Shown piece by piece: positions 34,677-47,703 of a stretch of 64,000 nt of DNA. Both the position numbers and the translations under genes were made by a program. Below the pieces are notes generated by a model. It was not told the origin of the DNA. It saw nothing but the letters and a program-made list of their open reading frames with translations, and made no database searches. Each line of letters begins with the position of its first letter. Positions within the stretch are counted from its first letter, which is position 1. Source of the stretch: Tolypeutes matacus. Lineage: Eukaryota > Chordata > Mammalia > Cingulata > Chlamyphoridae. The stretch is taken from positions 18,925,233 through 18,989,232 of the forward strand of contig JAKSZT010054396.1 of NCBI GenBank assembly GCA_026826555.1. Reading direction: 5' to 3'.

Positions 34677-35567
34677 AACTTAGTTGTCCTTTTATCCTGA
34701 TTTTCTCAAATTTTCATTTGGTAATTATTTGCTGCTTAGTTGGCAACAATTGGTTGGTATCTTATTTGGGTTCCCTGAGATGCAGACCCTAAGGCAAGGA
34801 TTTGAGGACAAATAACTTATTTGTGAAGGGATCCCCCCACTAGGGGAGTGGGAAGGAAAGGCAGCCAATATCATTACCACTGTGGGCAACTGGAGCTTAA
34901 TCCCACCCATGTACTCTGGGAGCCAGTGTGGAACATGCCCTTCAGATTTATCCCACCCAAGGGGCAGGGAGCTGCAGTACTTAAAACTCCTGTCAGTTAT
35001 TGGTTGAGGATTGCTGTAGGGGCAGCAGGTGGTTAGTTCTCTGCATTTCTGGCCTGCTATTTTGCAAGCAGAGTGGGCTCTGGCAGGCAGAGAAAGTCCT
35101 CAGGTAAAGATGAGCAGTTGCTGGACCCTGGAAATCAAGCCAGCATCCACTGACATAGATGCAAGGGAATATGTGTGCTGTACTGACAACTTCTGCTACA
35201 GCTGGATATTTTGTATCCTACACATTATTTAATGAGATGAAATAATTATTAAAGCTGCTTTGTGTCTATCGGTCCTTGTTTTTTTTTGACAAATACTATG
35301 TGCTACCATAGAATCTTAAAAGTCATAGAGTCCAATCACCTATCTTGCTTGAACCTCTTTGATTTCATGCCCATAAAATGCTCATATAGTCCCATTTGAA
35401 CCCCCAGTCACTCAGTGCTTCCTCCTTCCTGAAGCAGCCCATTCAGTCTCAGGTCTGCCATGGCTTGTGGAATATATCTCCTTATAGGCTGCAAAGACCT
35501 ATTTTCCTGTGGTTTCTATTCAATGACTCTTGGGTGTGTGCCAAACAAATCTGATTTCTCATTTATG
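34677..35567. other. No gene; possible unassigned repeats
   Basis: 34755-35140 begins 'tttgggttccctgagatgca' and 'aggcaaggatttgaggacaa', phrasing common at the start of an old repeat I cannot name. 35330-35480 carries 'tagagtccaatcacctatct' and 'gaagcagcccattcagtctc', of another unassigned old repeat. No coding region. Confidence 0.35.
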
Positions 35568-35775
35568 TGGGGGTTCCCGACCCTGGCTGTGTCTCAAAAT
35601 CCCCTAAGGGGCTTTTAAAGTATACCGATTTAGGGAAGGTGCTCTCATTCCAGGGCACCTGAATCAGAATCTCTCGGTGGTGGGACTGACGAATCTGTAG
35701 AATTATCCCAGGATATTCTTACAGAGCCAGCACTGCCTTGGTCCACAGATTGGAGTTTGGAACTGTTGCTACATA
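35568..35775 (+). mobile_element. MER20/MER5-like hAT element
   Basis: 'gggttcccgaccctggctgt' at the left, then 'ctcaaaatcccctaaggggc', 'ttttaaagtataccgattta', 'cctgaatcagaatctctcgg', with a degenerate right terminus near 'ttggagtttggaactgttgc'. Non-autonomous hAT-Charlie relic. Confidence 0.65.
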
Positions 35776-36149
35776 GAGCATCCTTCATTAAATTGTAAAC
35801 TGCCATCACATCTAGAGTTCTCCGTTCCAAGGGAAGGCTTCCCTTTTTTTCCTGCAAAAATCCCTTATTTCAGGCCACTTCAACAATCCTTACCCTCAGA
35901 GAGTGTAGAGCTCAGCAAAATTATTATCTAGGTCCTTCTAAATAGTATAATCCAACCACTGCAGCCTCAGGTCACTCAGCTCTTTAAGAAACCCACTAAA
36001 CTATGGAGCCATGGTGAACTCACCACTGATAAAGCCCCTCAATCCCCCTTTTCTTTACTTTGGAAGTTGGGTTTTTATTTTAATTTGCTTCTGACTCAAG
36101 GATACTACTCTATTGTTTTCCCTTTTCTTCAAAATTTCAAAATTCTAAT
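35776..36149. other. No gene; unassigned
   Basis: 'ggtcactcagctctttaaga' and neighbouring phrases hint at an old repeat. Nothing firm. Confidence 0.3.
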
Positions 36150-36480
36150 CTCTCATAAAACAGATATTAAGGATATGGAGTCAGCTGGATTTGGTGATGG
36201 ATCAAATATTTAGGGATCAGGGATATCATCAAGGATTCTTGCTTGGGAAACTACAAGAGAGGTCATTCCATTTATTAAAATTTGAATTATAGGAGGCAAA
36301 GCAGTTGGAGGATGGAGCAGAGGTGATAAATTCAGCTTTAGACATGTTGAGTTTTGGGTGTCTGCAGGAACATTGAGAAAAGACATCTAGTAGGCAGATA
36401 TGGAGATCAGGAAGCATCTAGAGACATAGATTTGAAGGCCATAGGTTTCAAGATGATAGTTAAAGCTATAGAACTATTCC
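36150..36480 (-). mobile_element. L2 LINE ORF2 fragment, antisense
   Basis: 'agctttagacatgttgagtt', 'ttgggtgtctgcaggaacat', 'catctagtaggcagatatgg', 'agatcaggaagcatctagag' are the antisense L2 order. Minus-strand frame at 36229-36417 covers it but is broken and not functional. Confidence 0.75.
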
Positions 36481-38620
36481 CCCTAGCTTAGATTATTTTT
36501 CACAGATTTTATTAATCTGTTTTAACTACACTATAGTTATGAGAAAAAAGTAATATAGGACTGTAACATGGCACTAAAGATCTTCCTCCAGGTTGCCATT
36601 GATTATCTAGAACATATTTCTCTATCATATCCATTAGTATAGCATAGGAAATCTTGTCAAATTTCTAAATGAAATTCAGATATATTATTTCTCTCTCATT
36701 TCCCTGTTGTCCCAGACTAATAACCACATAAAAGGAGTGAGGTCTAACTTCAGGGACAAACCATTAGCAAATTATGTTTCTGTTTACAATTCTGGTCACA
36801 GATTTATTTGTTCATAGTTTAAGTAATGCCGTTTGGCTTGATCAAAAACCTTAGCATATGAATTGTATTCTGAGCTTGGCTGCCTTTAAGTTTTTATAAA
36901 TTGTTTTAAGACATTTGGAGAACTAAACATAGTTTCAATGAATGATGGACAGTCTTTCTCCAGGAAGAAACTTTTAGAGAAAAACACACAATTAATTACT
37001 TTAGAAAATAAAAGTATAGCAGGAACAGACTTTAAGGTACAAGCCGTATCTCTTTCTCAGCAGTCAGGCCTCAAATTGTAACATGGTGAAAATACCAGAA
37101 AGTGTTTTGGGGTTTCATCGGAGAAATGGTCCCTTGGGTTGAATTCTCCTTTGACCTGACTTCAAACAGAGCTGAGCATCAGTATAGGGTTTTCCAGACT
37201 TTCAGTATGTTCATGATCACTTCCTTATTGTGAATTACTTTTAAATTATTCCCTTTGCTCCTGTTTACCTCATTATTCTTTGAGCATAAATCTTATTGTC
37301 AAATAATTTATGCATAAAGGAATCTGATAGAAGAACAGAACAGGCTCACCAAGTGTCTCCTGCTCATTACAAGTGAATAAATAAATAGGAATGCCAAACA
37401 ATCATTCTCATCAAAAGAATGTGGTGGGGTTTTTCTAACCATCTCTAATAATTACTGAGGGAGTAGGGGAATCTAACTACTGTGAAACTTGGCAGAGGCA
37501 TATAAAAATCAGCACAATCAAATATCTGGGATCCAGCCTTGGTGACATTTTTTGCTGCCATAATAAGCTTCTTCACGATTAATTGTAGATTTTATGCTGT
37601 TGGGAGCCCAATTCTCTGTGAAGACAGTGTAGGGTAGGGGTGGGGTATATCTTTATGTGGGGGTAGGGCACTATTTTGTTATATGATACAATTCAGGGAA
37701 TTGATATAACCTTTGCTTGCTAAGTGTCTGCTAATGTGTGTTCATGCACAGTCTTAACGAGTAGAAGAATGAATCTCATTAGCCCATGTGGGCATTATAC
37801 AGACATCTTTGTTCTCAACACAGTAGGCCAACCAGCTGAGCATTCTCAGCTCCAATAGCCTTCTTCCTCCTCTATCAAATCTAAGAGTCAGATACTAATC
37901 CAGTGTCTCCTTTCACTCTCACACAAAGGTTGCTCGCTTAGTCTCTTGGATTGTGTAATGTGCTAGCTTCTGACTCCTTCTCCTGGGCATCCAAAGGATC
38001 ATACTTGGGAAAGTCACAGGAAGCTGAATTTCATCTTGGCACTTCTCAGTGGCTAGCACAATGCTGATTGAGTGCTAGACACAAACGAGTCACATCTGAA
38101 GTTTAAACCCACTGTGATAGGAGCTGTGCTCTTCTGCCTAGATCCCCTATTAGCAATAAAGGACCTTTTCCCCCAGATGCTGGGGGTCCACCCATAAGGC
38201 AGCTCTCAGCTGTCAGCACTGTTTGGAAATCACATTGACTAAAGAAAACTGCCTCACTAAATGTCACACCTCTTTCCACGGGCAGTCCAAATTCAACGAC
38301 TGGTCAACCGAAGAGTATAAAGACCCATCCTCCTTGCCCCAGCTCAGGACAACTCTAGAGGGCTACTCCAGCTCCAGAGCTCCCATGGAGTCACCCTGAG
38401 GCATTCACTGGGCCTGAATCACAGCTCAGTGTCTCCATCTGCCCGATCCTGATCCTTCTCTTCCACAGGTGCTGTTCCCAGGAGGACTCCCGTATAAAAT
38501 CCCTGCATGCCAATCTCCATCTCACAGTCTGCTTCCCAGGGACCCACTCTACTTTGAAGTGTGTAAATGAGCTTTACTTTAGGTATTGGTTTTACCCCAG
38601 CTCATTAAAAAAAAAATAAG
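36481..38620. other. No gene; long AT-rich unique stretch
   Basis: About 2.1 kb without recognisable repeats. A perfect 12-bp palindrome TTTATGCATAAA lies at 37307-37318, and TAAT cores are frequent between 36700 and 37620. No open frame of note. Confidence 0.4.
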
Positions 38621-38621
38621 C

Positions 38622-38775
38622 TTTTAAAATAGAGGTTCCCAGACCCCTTTCCAAACAGGACTCTCCAAAAGTGGAGCCTGGGGATCTGCCTTTGTTCAAA
38701 GCTCCCCTGGTGTCCTGATGTTCAGCTTTGTTTAAAAATTGCTGCACACTAGACCATCCTGGAATCATGACTAAT
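38622..38775. mobile_element. Possible MER5-type hAT fragment
   Basis: 'tagaggttcccagacccctt', 'ggggatctgcctttgttcaa', 'agctcccctggtgtcctgat' have the cadence of MER5A, including a 'caagttcccaggtgatgctg'-like part. Very diverged. Confidence 0.35.
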
Positions 38776-40489
38776 TGTGGAGAACTCAAGGTCCCAAGTC
38801 CCCAAACTGGCTCTTCCAATGCCCTGACAAGAAATGTGACAGTTATTAATAAGTTCAAAATGGATCACTTGTGTTTTACTTTTGGCTCCAGGAGAAATGT
38901 ATCTCTGGGAAAGTTTCCAGGTTGTTTTCAGTTCTGCCCTCTAACAGATATTCAGGTCCAGCCAACAACTGATATGCACTCCAAGCCTAGCAGTTCTAAT
39001 ATCCTTCTTGACTCTGAGCTAGAAATGGAGGAAGAGAACAGTCTTTTAGTCACCAAAGGGGCAGGGGAGCTCAAAGCCCCAGGGCCCTGATTTGCCAGCC
39101 AAGAATTTGCCAATGTGCTCAATGAGTCAAAAGTCACGCACCAGCTATTGGGAACTTTGTCCAGCCCAGTAGGCCTTGTCAAGATTTGCCAACATGAAGC
39201 AGCCCCTGGAAGTCCACTGACAAGAATGCTTGGGTACCATATTAGAGCTTAAGAGCATATTAATTTTCCTGACAAAGGCAGGTCAGTTTGGTGAAATCAG
39301 TCAAATACTCAGGTTGGTCAAACCTGGGTCTTCTTTTGAGGAAAACATTGAAGTTTGCAGATGTCTTTCAGGGGTCACCCACCATTTTAGATAGCTCTTT
39401 CTCAGTATGACTGTACCCCTATCCTACAATAGCACCCTTACCACTATTACCTCTACCACCACCACCACCACCACTTCTTTATCTGGTGCTCAGTTGCATA
39501 AGATCTTTTTGAGTTAGAATTGCATTACAGGAGCTATTAAATTAATCCTTTCCCAAAGGAGCTTTTGAAGACCTTTGGAATAAATTTTCAATAGTAGAAT
39601 TTCAATCATCTTGGCAGCCCAAGAGGAGATATTTTTGAGCATGACATGCCTTTGCAAGTCACCATAGGAAAACATACCACCTTCTATGCCTAACTCTAAA
39701 GTTGCCCCAAGGAGAGAAGAAGGATGTGACTGACTTGTGGTAGCCAAGAGAATTTGCCTAACAGACCCTAACTACAGGGAGTACAATTGAGTCCAGGTCC
39801 CAGCTGCTGCACTTTAAAATCCATCACAGCATTTTCCCTGAAGCCATGCCTTCCATGGGCTTCTCTCAGCCAATGACTGAGTGTAGAAGGGGTATTAGGG
39901 CAAGCCCATTCCTGGGAGACACAAAATGCCTCTTACAGCTGACTTTGGATCAAAGACTCCCCAAAGGCCTAGCAGAACCTTCCTTAGACTACAAGGCAGT
40001 CTGGGATGCTTCTACCCAATTCAGCCTCCTACTCCTGCAATGCGATCTCCTTCATTGGGTCATTAGGCTTACACTGCAGTCTGACAGCTCCCCAGCCTGT
40101 CCTGGTTCCCTCCCCATTTTCTCTCATAGGCAGTTCCCCTAATAGAATCCTTGCACATTTAAACATTTTAAACGTTTAAATCCTTAAACATTTAAGGTTT
40201 CTGTTTTTCCATAAACCCAGATTACTTCACTGGTCTTCTGTCTCAGCTGCCCATATTTGACTATTTACTAATTACCCCCTTTCACCCTTTACCCCTCATT
40301 TTAGAAGAGTTAGAAATGGTCCTTTCTACTGGATGTTTTAGACCCAGGGGGCTGCAGAGAAAACTTGGTATAAGAAACAGCAACCATCCAAATAAGTACA
40401 ATAGCTTTAAAGTTTAGAAAGAACATTCCTACTCAATATCCATTTCATCTTCCCAACTATTCTCTAAGGTAAGAGAAAAGGGAAGACAC
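38776..40489. other. No gene; short-period motifs
   Basis: Includes an imperfect (ACC)n run at about 39458-39476 and a cluster of TTTAA palindromes at 40160-40196. The 120-codon plus frame at 38728-39090 has no protein-family features. Confidence 0.4.
40167..40180. repeat. Perfect 14-bp palindrome
   Basis: TTTAAACGTTTAAA equals its own reverse complement. It is followed at once by the imperfect palindrome ccttaaacatttaagg (40182-40197) and preceded by 'cacatttaaaca', giving several TTTAAA repeats in 40 bp. Confidence 0.9.
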
Positions 40490-40690
40490 CACTGTGTTTA
40501 CTGAGTACCTATGCATTTGGCTCATGATTATCTTAAGAAGAATATGAATGTTAACCCAGTTTAGTGGATGAAGAATTCAAGGCACCAAAAGGCAATGTAA
40601 TTTATTTAAACTCATGCTGCTAAGAAGAAGTTAGCCAGTATTCAAACCCAGGACTGTAGGACCTCAAAATCTGTGTTCTGTCCAGTTGGA
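40490..40690 (-). mobile_element. MIR SINE, antisense
   Basis: 'tgtttactgagtacctatgc', 'gttaacccagtttagtggat', 'aagaattcaaggcaccaaaa', 'attcaaacccaggactgtag', 'gacctcaaaatctgtgttct'. Confidence 0.75.
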
Positions 40691-41702
40691 AAGAATAAAA
40701 TAAGGATTCCTACTTCTGGCCTTTTGATTGTAGGGTGGAGAATGGAATTGTCTTTGCTGCTAGGTTAAGTACTACTGTCATTTCCTAGTTGTGTAGCAAA
40801 GCCAAGGGTAGCCCCTTCCTGCTCTCCTAATTATCGACACCAAATAATTGTGAAAAGAACTCCCAGAAGCACTAGACAGCGGCATTGCCCCAGCCTACAT
40901 GCTCAGTAAAGGCCAATATTGATATCAAAGCTTGGGAGAATAAGCAGGAGGATGAGGAACTGCCTTGTATATGTATAAAGACTAAGAGACAAAACAAAAA
41001 CAAAGATAAAACCTTTGTCTGGAAGGCAAGGCAGGAGTGTACCTTCACTAATAACCACAGCATTCTCTAGCATTCCCCTTGCCCTATCCCTTCTTGTCAC
41101 TTCTGCCCTTTTGTGATTGTTTTCTTTCTCAGGTTTGCACAGTCACTAATTTTACCATGATTTGTCTCACGTTCAACAAGTTTGTAGTTAGGGGAATTTG
41201 GAAGGAGGTACACAGTCTTAATTGTCCCAGACACTACTCCACATTGGGATGACTCTGCCTCCCTTGCTGAGGTGTGTGTGTGTGTGTGGGGCAGTTCTCA
41301 TTTGGCCCAGTGAAAGTTCAATTCCCTGGAGAAATTGCCTTCCAGAGATTTGGGGAAGTGTATGCCTATCCTGTGGATCTGCTTATCTGATTCAATCTAA
41401 TTCAAGAGGTAACCAAGGCCTTTAGGAATGCCTTCTACCCTCTTTTCAGAGCCAAATGGTGTTCTGTACCAAAAAAAAAAAAAATTATATAGAAGCTTTT
41501 AAGAAGGTACTACAGTTGCTGTTACTAGAAGATAACTTAGAATGGGAAGAAAATTATACCAATCCCTTTGTGTCCTTGAGTTCCTTCCATTCCCCAAATT
41601 TCATTTCACTGTATTCTCTAGAGCAGAGATCAACAAACTTTCGAACGCATATTCCCAAACATTAACTACATTGACACACACTCCCAATTTTATTTCTTTA
41701 CT
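40691..41702. other. No gene; short GT and A runs
   Basis: A (GT)8-like run sits at about 41272-41287 and an A15-type run at 41471-41484. No coding region or named repeat. Confidence 0.45.
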
Positions 41703-41745
41703 TATATATATATACTTGTATATATATATATATATATATATATAC
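41703..41745. repeat. (TA)n microsatellite, interrupted
   Basis: TA dinucleotides interrupted once by 'cttg' near 41715-41718. The right block is about 26 bp of pure TA. Confidence 0.95.
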
Positions 41746-42954
41746 TGTTATAAATGGCAGAAATATATTATCAATTGCTAATATTTCAAGCCACAATATA
41801 TATAACTGGATTAAGATTTATACTTAATAGTTGATATAAATCTGTATTTCAGAGTCTTTTATCATACCTAATTGTTTTAGCTGATCTCTTGTTGGATCTG
41901 ATTAGATTGTCATTGTTTATATCTTATAACAGGACTTGCTTATTCTTGGAGTAGAAAGAGTGTAAGTTCAGACATTCGTTTATTTTCATTTGTACTTCAT
42001 TAGTACATAGTATCTATTGGGAGACAATTCTCCATGGGTCTCTCATGTTTCTGTATGTCTTGAAAGCAGAGACCCTGACAGCTTTCATCTGGACTCTTTT
42101 CAAGGATGTTTGTGTAGTGAATAGGCTTGATGTAGAGAGAGAGTGGCTCTCTCTGGAGCAGAGAGTAGGTTTGTTTGGTATATGTAAAGATAATGTCCCC
42201 TGGGCAAAGTTGGGCAGGTTTTCTAGCAGCCCCATTATAAAAGATTAGGAATTTTCTACACTCAGGGTTCTTCAGCTATGACATAAACCCACTGTGTATA
42301 CAGCAACTACCTGGGTTGTCCACATTGTCCCTGTGGGTCTCAGGGGACAAGGGAACCAGGAAGAACATGAGGTTCATGCTGTATGTTCTGTTCTGAGAAA
42401 TGAAGTCCTCTGTCTCTGACCCAGGAGTCTCATGACTCTGCCAGCATCCATGAAATGTGGCAGGCTAACTTGTTAGTTTGTGTACCTTGCAAATAGAGTA
42501 AAATCTCAGACTCTTCACAGTTCTTGACAAATACATATTTTTAAAGTGAGGCAGGAATCTTTTTTATTCATTTGTCTGTTTTATGGATGGTAGTTTGGTT
42601 AAAACTAGATAAGATTGGCAAACCCATCTAACTGAGCACACACGAACTCATCTCAATACACCAACATGGAAACAGTGAGAGCCCCTGCTGTCTGCCTGTC
42701 TTTGTTGTGAAGAGCCCATTCTTTCCTCAAGATAAGTCACCTGCCTCCCTGGTCACTCAGACAGTATGATATACAGACTGAGGGAGGCCATGGGGTCAAC
42801 CCATATATCAGTCATTAATAAAGCTTAATTAATTTCTTTCCTTTTTAGAGAAAACATAAATATAAAAAGAAGCCATAGTGTTTTCTTCCCACACCCCCAA
42901 AGGATGAGCTTAATACCCACTTTGCAGGCCCCTCCTTCTGGATGCTTCTTCCTT
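41746..42954. other. No gene or repeat recognised
   Basis: Unique-looking; overlapping frames at 42014-42248 on both strands have no family features. Confidence 0.4.
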
Positions 42955-43165
42955 GCCCTTAGTAATCCCACAATATTTACTGGCCACTTAGAATGGACCA
43001 GTCACTGAACTAAGCATTTCAAAAAGACATGTTTTGTCACTATACCACAACCAAGTGCTACCATTTAATCAAATGTTTTACGTTTGAGTTAACTGTGGCT
43101 TAGATTCTTAAGTAACTTTTCACACAGTCAACAAGCAGGTATCAGCCTCTGTTGCCACAGTCTGG
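42955..43165 (-). mobile_element. MIR SINE, antisense, diverged
   Basis: 'acaatatttactggccactt', 'gtcactgaactaagcatttc', 'gagttaactgtggcttagat', 'ttcacacagtcaacaagcag', 'cacagtctggactccaatac'. Confidence 0.65.
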
Positions 43166-44631
43166 ACTCCAATACTGCCTCTCTATTACAGAGTGCAAGA
43201 CTGAAACCTGAGGTGGCTGACTTGCTGAGTCCCTGGCCAGCACAAAGTCCCACGCAAAGCAGTGCCTGTTAGGGAAGGACATGACATGCCCTGCATTCTT
43301 TGTTATATGAGTTGTGGTTATGAACAAAATTTGATTAATTTCTAGATAATGAATTTTGTCTTGTTCTGAAGTGATAGTAAAAGAAGAAATTTTTTTATGT
43401 GCTTTTTGCTTTTGTGTTTTGAATATGAAGGTTAAATTTCCTACTTCATGGATTTGGAGGAATGGGAGAAATGGTCGGCAGATTTTGGGTAAGGGAGAAA
43501 CAGATTAGTTTAGGAAACAAAAAGGAAAGGAAAGCCCACCAAATGGCTCTATGACACCAGGACATACTCACCCACCATCAAATGCATACATGCATGGAAC
43601 ATGATTAATCCTACTGGTTTTACAGTTAAGATATGATCAATTATCCCCCTAAACAGAGACATAGTGGATCTGAGCTCTTGAGCTCCATCACACTTCACGC
43701 CTGCTGGTCTTTAAAAAGACTGATTATACCGACATATGAGAAGATCACCACTGTGCTCCACCACTCTTTTTCCGTGTTTCTAAAAACAACATTTCAATGT
43801 AATAGAACATAAGGAAAGTTTCAAAAGCTGCCAGGCAATCTCCTTCTTTGAAGTTTTAGAGGAGAAATAATCTAAGCTTCCAGAAGTAGGAGGAGTACTT
43901 GTGTTTGTGTGTATGGGAATGGAAGATTTGGGGGAAGGCCAAAAGCAAAGGGGGTGGAAGAGAAACATGCATTCAGTAAAACAGGTATTTAAACACGTGT
44001 GGCAATTTGTTGTACAACCTAACCATAAAACATTGCTAAAATGCCTCGTTTGGATTCTATGGCAAGGTAATAGATGTAAATCTTTTTGGAGTTACAAAAT
44101 ATATATTTGTCAGAGGCTGCAAAGTCACATGGCAGGAAAGATTCCTGAGGATGGATGGGGCAGTTGGGGACGAGGGATGGTGGAGAGAAAGGCAGGACAT
44201 GGGGCCGAGCAGCAGCAATAGGACTTCTGGAATTATGTTATTTGCAATTCATTTTATTTTGCTTCACCTCATTTGGAAGCCCTGTAATATTTCGTTCACT
44301 GGCTGACCCTGTCTTTGCCATCCCCAGGATGATGCTGGCTTATGATTGTTTTCTGGTTCACAACAGTGTTATAAATGCTGGCAAAACTCTGGACACCCAT
44401 CTACCTCCTGTGACCGATCTCTTTTATTCATTTTTCCCTAATATATTGTGAGTCCCTCTCATGATAATTGTGAATTATCCTCACATGCTTTGCTTGTAAT
44501 CAGTCACATTACATGTGCACGGAATGTATGTGTGTGTGGAGTGGCTGAGGAGGAGGGAGAAGGAAAGGAGAGCCAATGCTTATCATTAATGTATCAGTAA
44601 AGATAATTGGGCTTTAATTCTTGTTTTGCCT
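43166..44631. other. No gene or repeat recognised
   Basis: Unique-looking sequence. The plus frames at 43901-44221 and 44155-44451 overlap each other and show no protein-family features. Confidence 0.4.
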
Positions 44632-45131
44632 GGTTGATGGTAGTGGCCAGACCCTAAGAAGGCCCCTAATGATCTGTCCCTGCTGGTATTCACACCCTTG
44701 TGCAATCCTTTCCCTGTCAGCGTATGCAGGTCCTGGGACTTGCTTCTAATCAATAGAAATGGCTAAGGTGATGAAATAGCACTTCCATGATTAGGTCATA
44801 TAAGAATGTGACTTCCATCTTGCTAGAAGACTCTCCCAAGCAAGAGACCACGTGTTGGAGAAGTCTGTGGGGCAAGGACCTGGAAGTGGCCTCTGGCCAA
44901 CAACCACATAAGAGGGCTCCCCAGGTGAGCCTTCAGATGAGACCCAGCCTTGGCTGACATCTTTACTGCAGCCTGGTGAGAGACCCTGAAGCAAGTGATC
45001 CAGTTAAGGTATGCCTGTATTTCTGATCTACAGACACTGTGAGATAACAAATGTGCATTGTTCTAAGCTGCTAGAGGTGATTTGTAATAAGTTTGTGGTG
45101 ATTTGTTATTTAGCAATAGATACCTAATACA
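44632..45131 (+). mobile_element. MaLR-like LTR (MLT1/MST type)
   Basis: 'ctaatgatctgtccctgctg', 'attcacacccttgtgcaatc', 'gacttgcttctaatcaatag', 'ccttcagatgagacccagcc', 'gtgagagaccctgaagcaag', 'cactgtgagataacaaatgt', ending 'gatttgttatttagcaatag' and 'atacctaatac'. The order and end match a solo LTR of the ERVL-MaLR group, non-coding. Confidence 0.75.
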
Positions 45132-45164
45132 CTTGTTGACTAACCTTGGAAAGATAATGTCATC

Positions 45165-45290
45165 TCTCTGAATGTTAGTCTCCTCCACATGGGACTTTTT
45201 TGTGCCAGGCGCTGAAGTGAGTACCAAGTCTGTAGTAGTGAATAAGAGAGGCAGGGTCCTACCCCTGTGGAGATTCTAGTCCAGCCTCAG
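45165..45290 (-). mobile_element. Possible L2/MIR fragment, antisense
   Basis: 'tttttgtgccaggcgctgaa', 'gtgaataagagaggcagggt', 'acccctgtggagattctagt' are antisense L2-like. Confidence 0.5.
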
Positions 45291-46124
45291 TGTGCTCGGT
45301 TTATTGCTTTCTTCCTGCTCTTTTCATAAGGAACTTAAGCAATTTTGGACCTTTCCATTAGAAGAGGACCACTAGTAAGAGAGACAAAAGGCAGAGCCAT
45401 TCTGGAAGCTCTTAGGAAGAGAAATCAACATAAGCAACCACATTTAGGCTTTCATTTTTTTCTTTTTTCTATTTTTAAGAAATCACTGTGCTTTTAAAAT
45501 AAAGGCAAATGTGGGACATCTAATAAGAAAGGAGTATATGAAATGGAAAGGCATTCTGTAACCAAAGCACATTCTGTTTACCTCCAGCTCAGATGGGAAG
45601 CCTTTTAGGTTTTCAAGAGAGGAGCCTATTTATGAGTAGCTCTTGATGCAAGAGCTGAGCGCTGAGGTAAGTTCTAGGCTACAAAGAGGACTTCTTTACC
45701 TCTTCTTTCTTCTGACTTGGCCCACCACAGACTGTAAAACTACTCTAAGAGAAGTGGACCCAGTGTCTCCCAATCCCCATCATGGCCTCTTTACCCCTCC
45801 CACACCCCCTCGGTAACATTATCCCCACAACACACCCCAGACACACCACCTTTGTCCTCATCCACAAAAATCCTCACTCCACCTCTTGTCTTCTTTATTA
45901 GGACTCAGTGGCCTATGTAAAAGTGATTCTCTGAAAGGAAACATAGCCCTTTTAAAAAAGGGAAAAACTTGTCTGTCTTCTTCAAGGCTAAGTAAAAGCT
46001 TTGAAAATAAGTGGCTTTAGCCGTCCCTGGAAAGGAAATATAGGCACTTTCTTTCTTCTTGGAGATTCACAGCCTCATGTACTCCTAACCCTTTTAAATA
46101 GTAGAATTCTGGAAATTGATCACC
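45291..46124. other. No gene or repeat recognised
   Basis: Unique-looking sequence, no supported feature. Confidence 0.4.
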
Positions 46125-46315
46125 TAGTTCATAATTCCAGCTTAGCTGCTTATAGCTGAGTGGCATTTGGCAAATTATTTCACCTCTTTGTTCTCTGTTT
46201 TTCAAATGGGGGCAACAATAGCTCCCACCTTATAGAGATGGTGTAAAGTACTTAGAACAGTGCCTGACATATGGCAAGTGCTCACTAAATGTTAGCTACT
46301 ATTATTAATGTAGCA
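46125..46315 (+). mobile_element. MIR SINE
   Basis: 'ttcataattccagcttagct', 'gagtggcatttggcaaatta', 'tttcacctctttgttctctg', 'gtacttagaacagtgcctga', 'catatggcaagtgctcacta', 'aatgttagctactattatta'. One of the best preserved MIR copies here. Confidence 0.85.
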
Positions 46316-47703
46316 AAAGGAAGGAACAAACAAAAACAGGCAGTTTTCATTTCTGATTACATTTAGTTCAATCCGGACACAACTAGGAAAAATGAGGATG
46401 ATTTAGTCAACATTTGCCCTTGGAGCCTGTGCATTTTGATTCGGATCCTCCTTTGCCCCTATCTTTTACCAGCTCCCCCTCCTCTGTTCCCCTCTTGGCT
46501 AAAGCCCTTCAGGGCTTTCCCCACCTGGGATCACCTCCCCCAAACCTCAGAGTTTACCATCTCATTTCCTTCCCCAACAAATCTCTCCTTTCCATTGTCC
46601 TTGTCCCTGGGGCTTTTGCTAGCATCTGATCGACTAATTTGTGCCAAAATTTTAATCACTCTTGGTTTAAATCAATTGGTCTCACTTTTTCCCCCTATCT
46701 CCACACATGCATAAGAAATGCATAATATAACAATATAATATAATATCATCCTTCACCACCCCAAGTGATTTCAGCTGTAGAGGTGTAGCCTAGAGGAGCA
46801 GGGTCTCACCCCCAAATCCCTCATGACTTGAGAATCATATCAAGTGCTGCCCCCCAAATTTGTCTTTTGGCAGATACCGTCAATGACTTAACCCAAATAA
46901 TGTCTAATAATGAAAATTAGAGGTTCTACAGCAGAGCCATATTTGAGGCCTAGAAGATGTTGGGTAGGAGTTTGGGGGAAGACATAGTTGATCACTTTTC
47001 TAATCACACATGTAACCTATCATCTCTAAGCTACTGGGATCACCTAGGCTTATTTTCCTCTGGCTTTTAAATAAAATGTCAGACTAGATCTTCAAGGCCA
47101 CCCTTTGCAAGTGAGTGCAGAGCTGGCTCTGGGAAGATTGCTGGATCTTCGTTTATAAGCAGAAATGATTTGGAAATTCTGATTTCTACTTATTCAGGGC
47201 ATTGCATCAGCTATTCACTGGGGAAAGCCTTCTTGCCACTGAGACTTCTGACTGACTGGCCTGGAAGGCAAGATTGAATGGGAAATGCTGGATGGGTTTC
47301 TTGTTCCTCTTCCTTAGGCAACCAGCACAGAGTCATTCACTGAAGCCTGATACTGGCCCCAGGAAGTCCTTGAGGTCCCCAAATCCCAATCCTCATTGAA
47401 TGACACTACAACACAAATTTTCCCAGGAAGAAATATACCTCATGCTCTAGTACTAATTTGGGAAGAGTAGAGGAAAAGCATAATCATTGCATGGTACCTG
47501 ACTGTGGGAGATGAATGAATATCACCAGGTCAAATCCAATTTCCAATATTTAATTCTGTCTCCTTACAAACATCTAAGATGATTAATATTTTGGCATGAA
47601 AACAGTCTTCCATCCCGATAGGGTGCTGGTAAGATGGGTATTGCTTTAAAATATCCTGTAAATGGCATAATTACTATATATATAATTTTAAATTTACTAG
47701 AAT
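46316..47703. other. No gene; possible faint L2
   Basis: 46430-46720 is pyrimidine-rich with L2-like phrases ('ttcagggctttccccacctg'), but assignment is weak. A short (ATAAT)-type run lies at 46718-46747. Confidence 0.35.

Noticed and set aside
44632..45131. Full endogenous retrovirus
   Set aside because: Only LTR-type sequence is present; no gag or pol-like frames flank it, so it is treated as a solo LTR.
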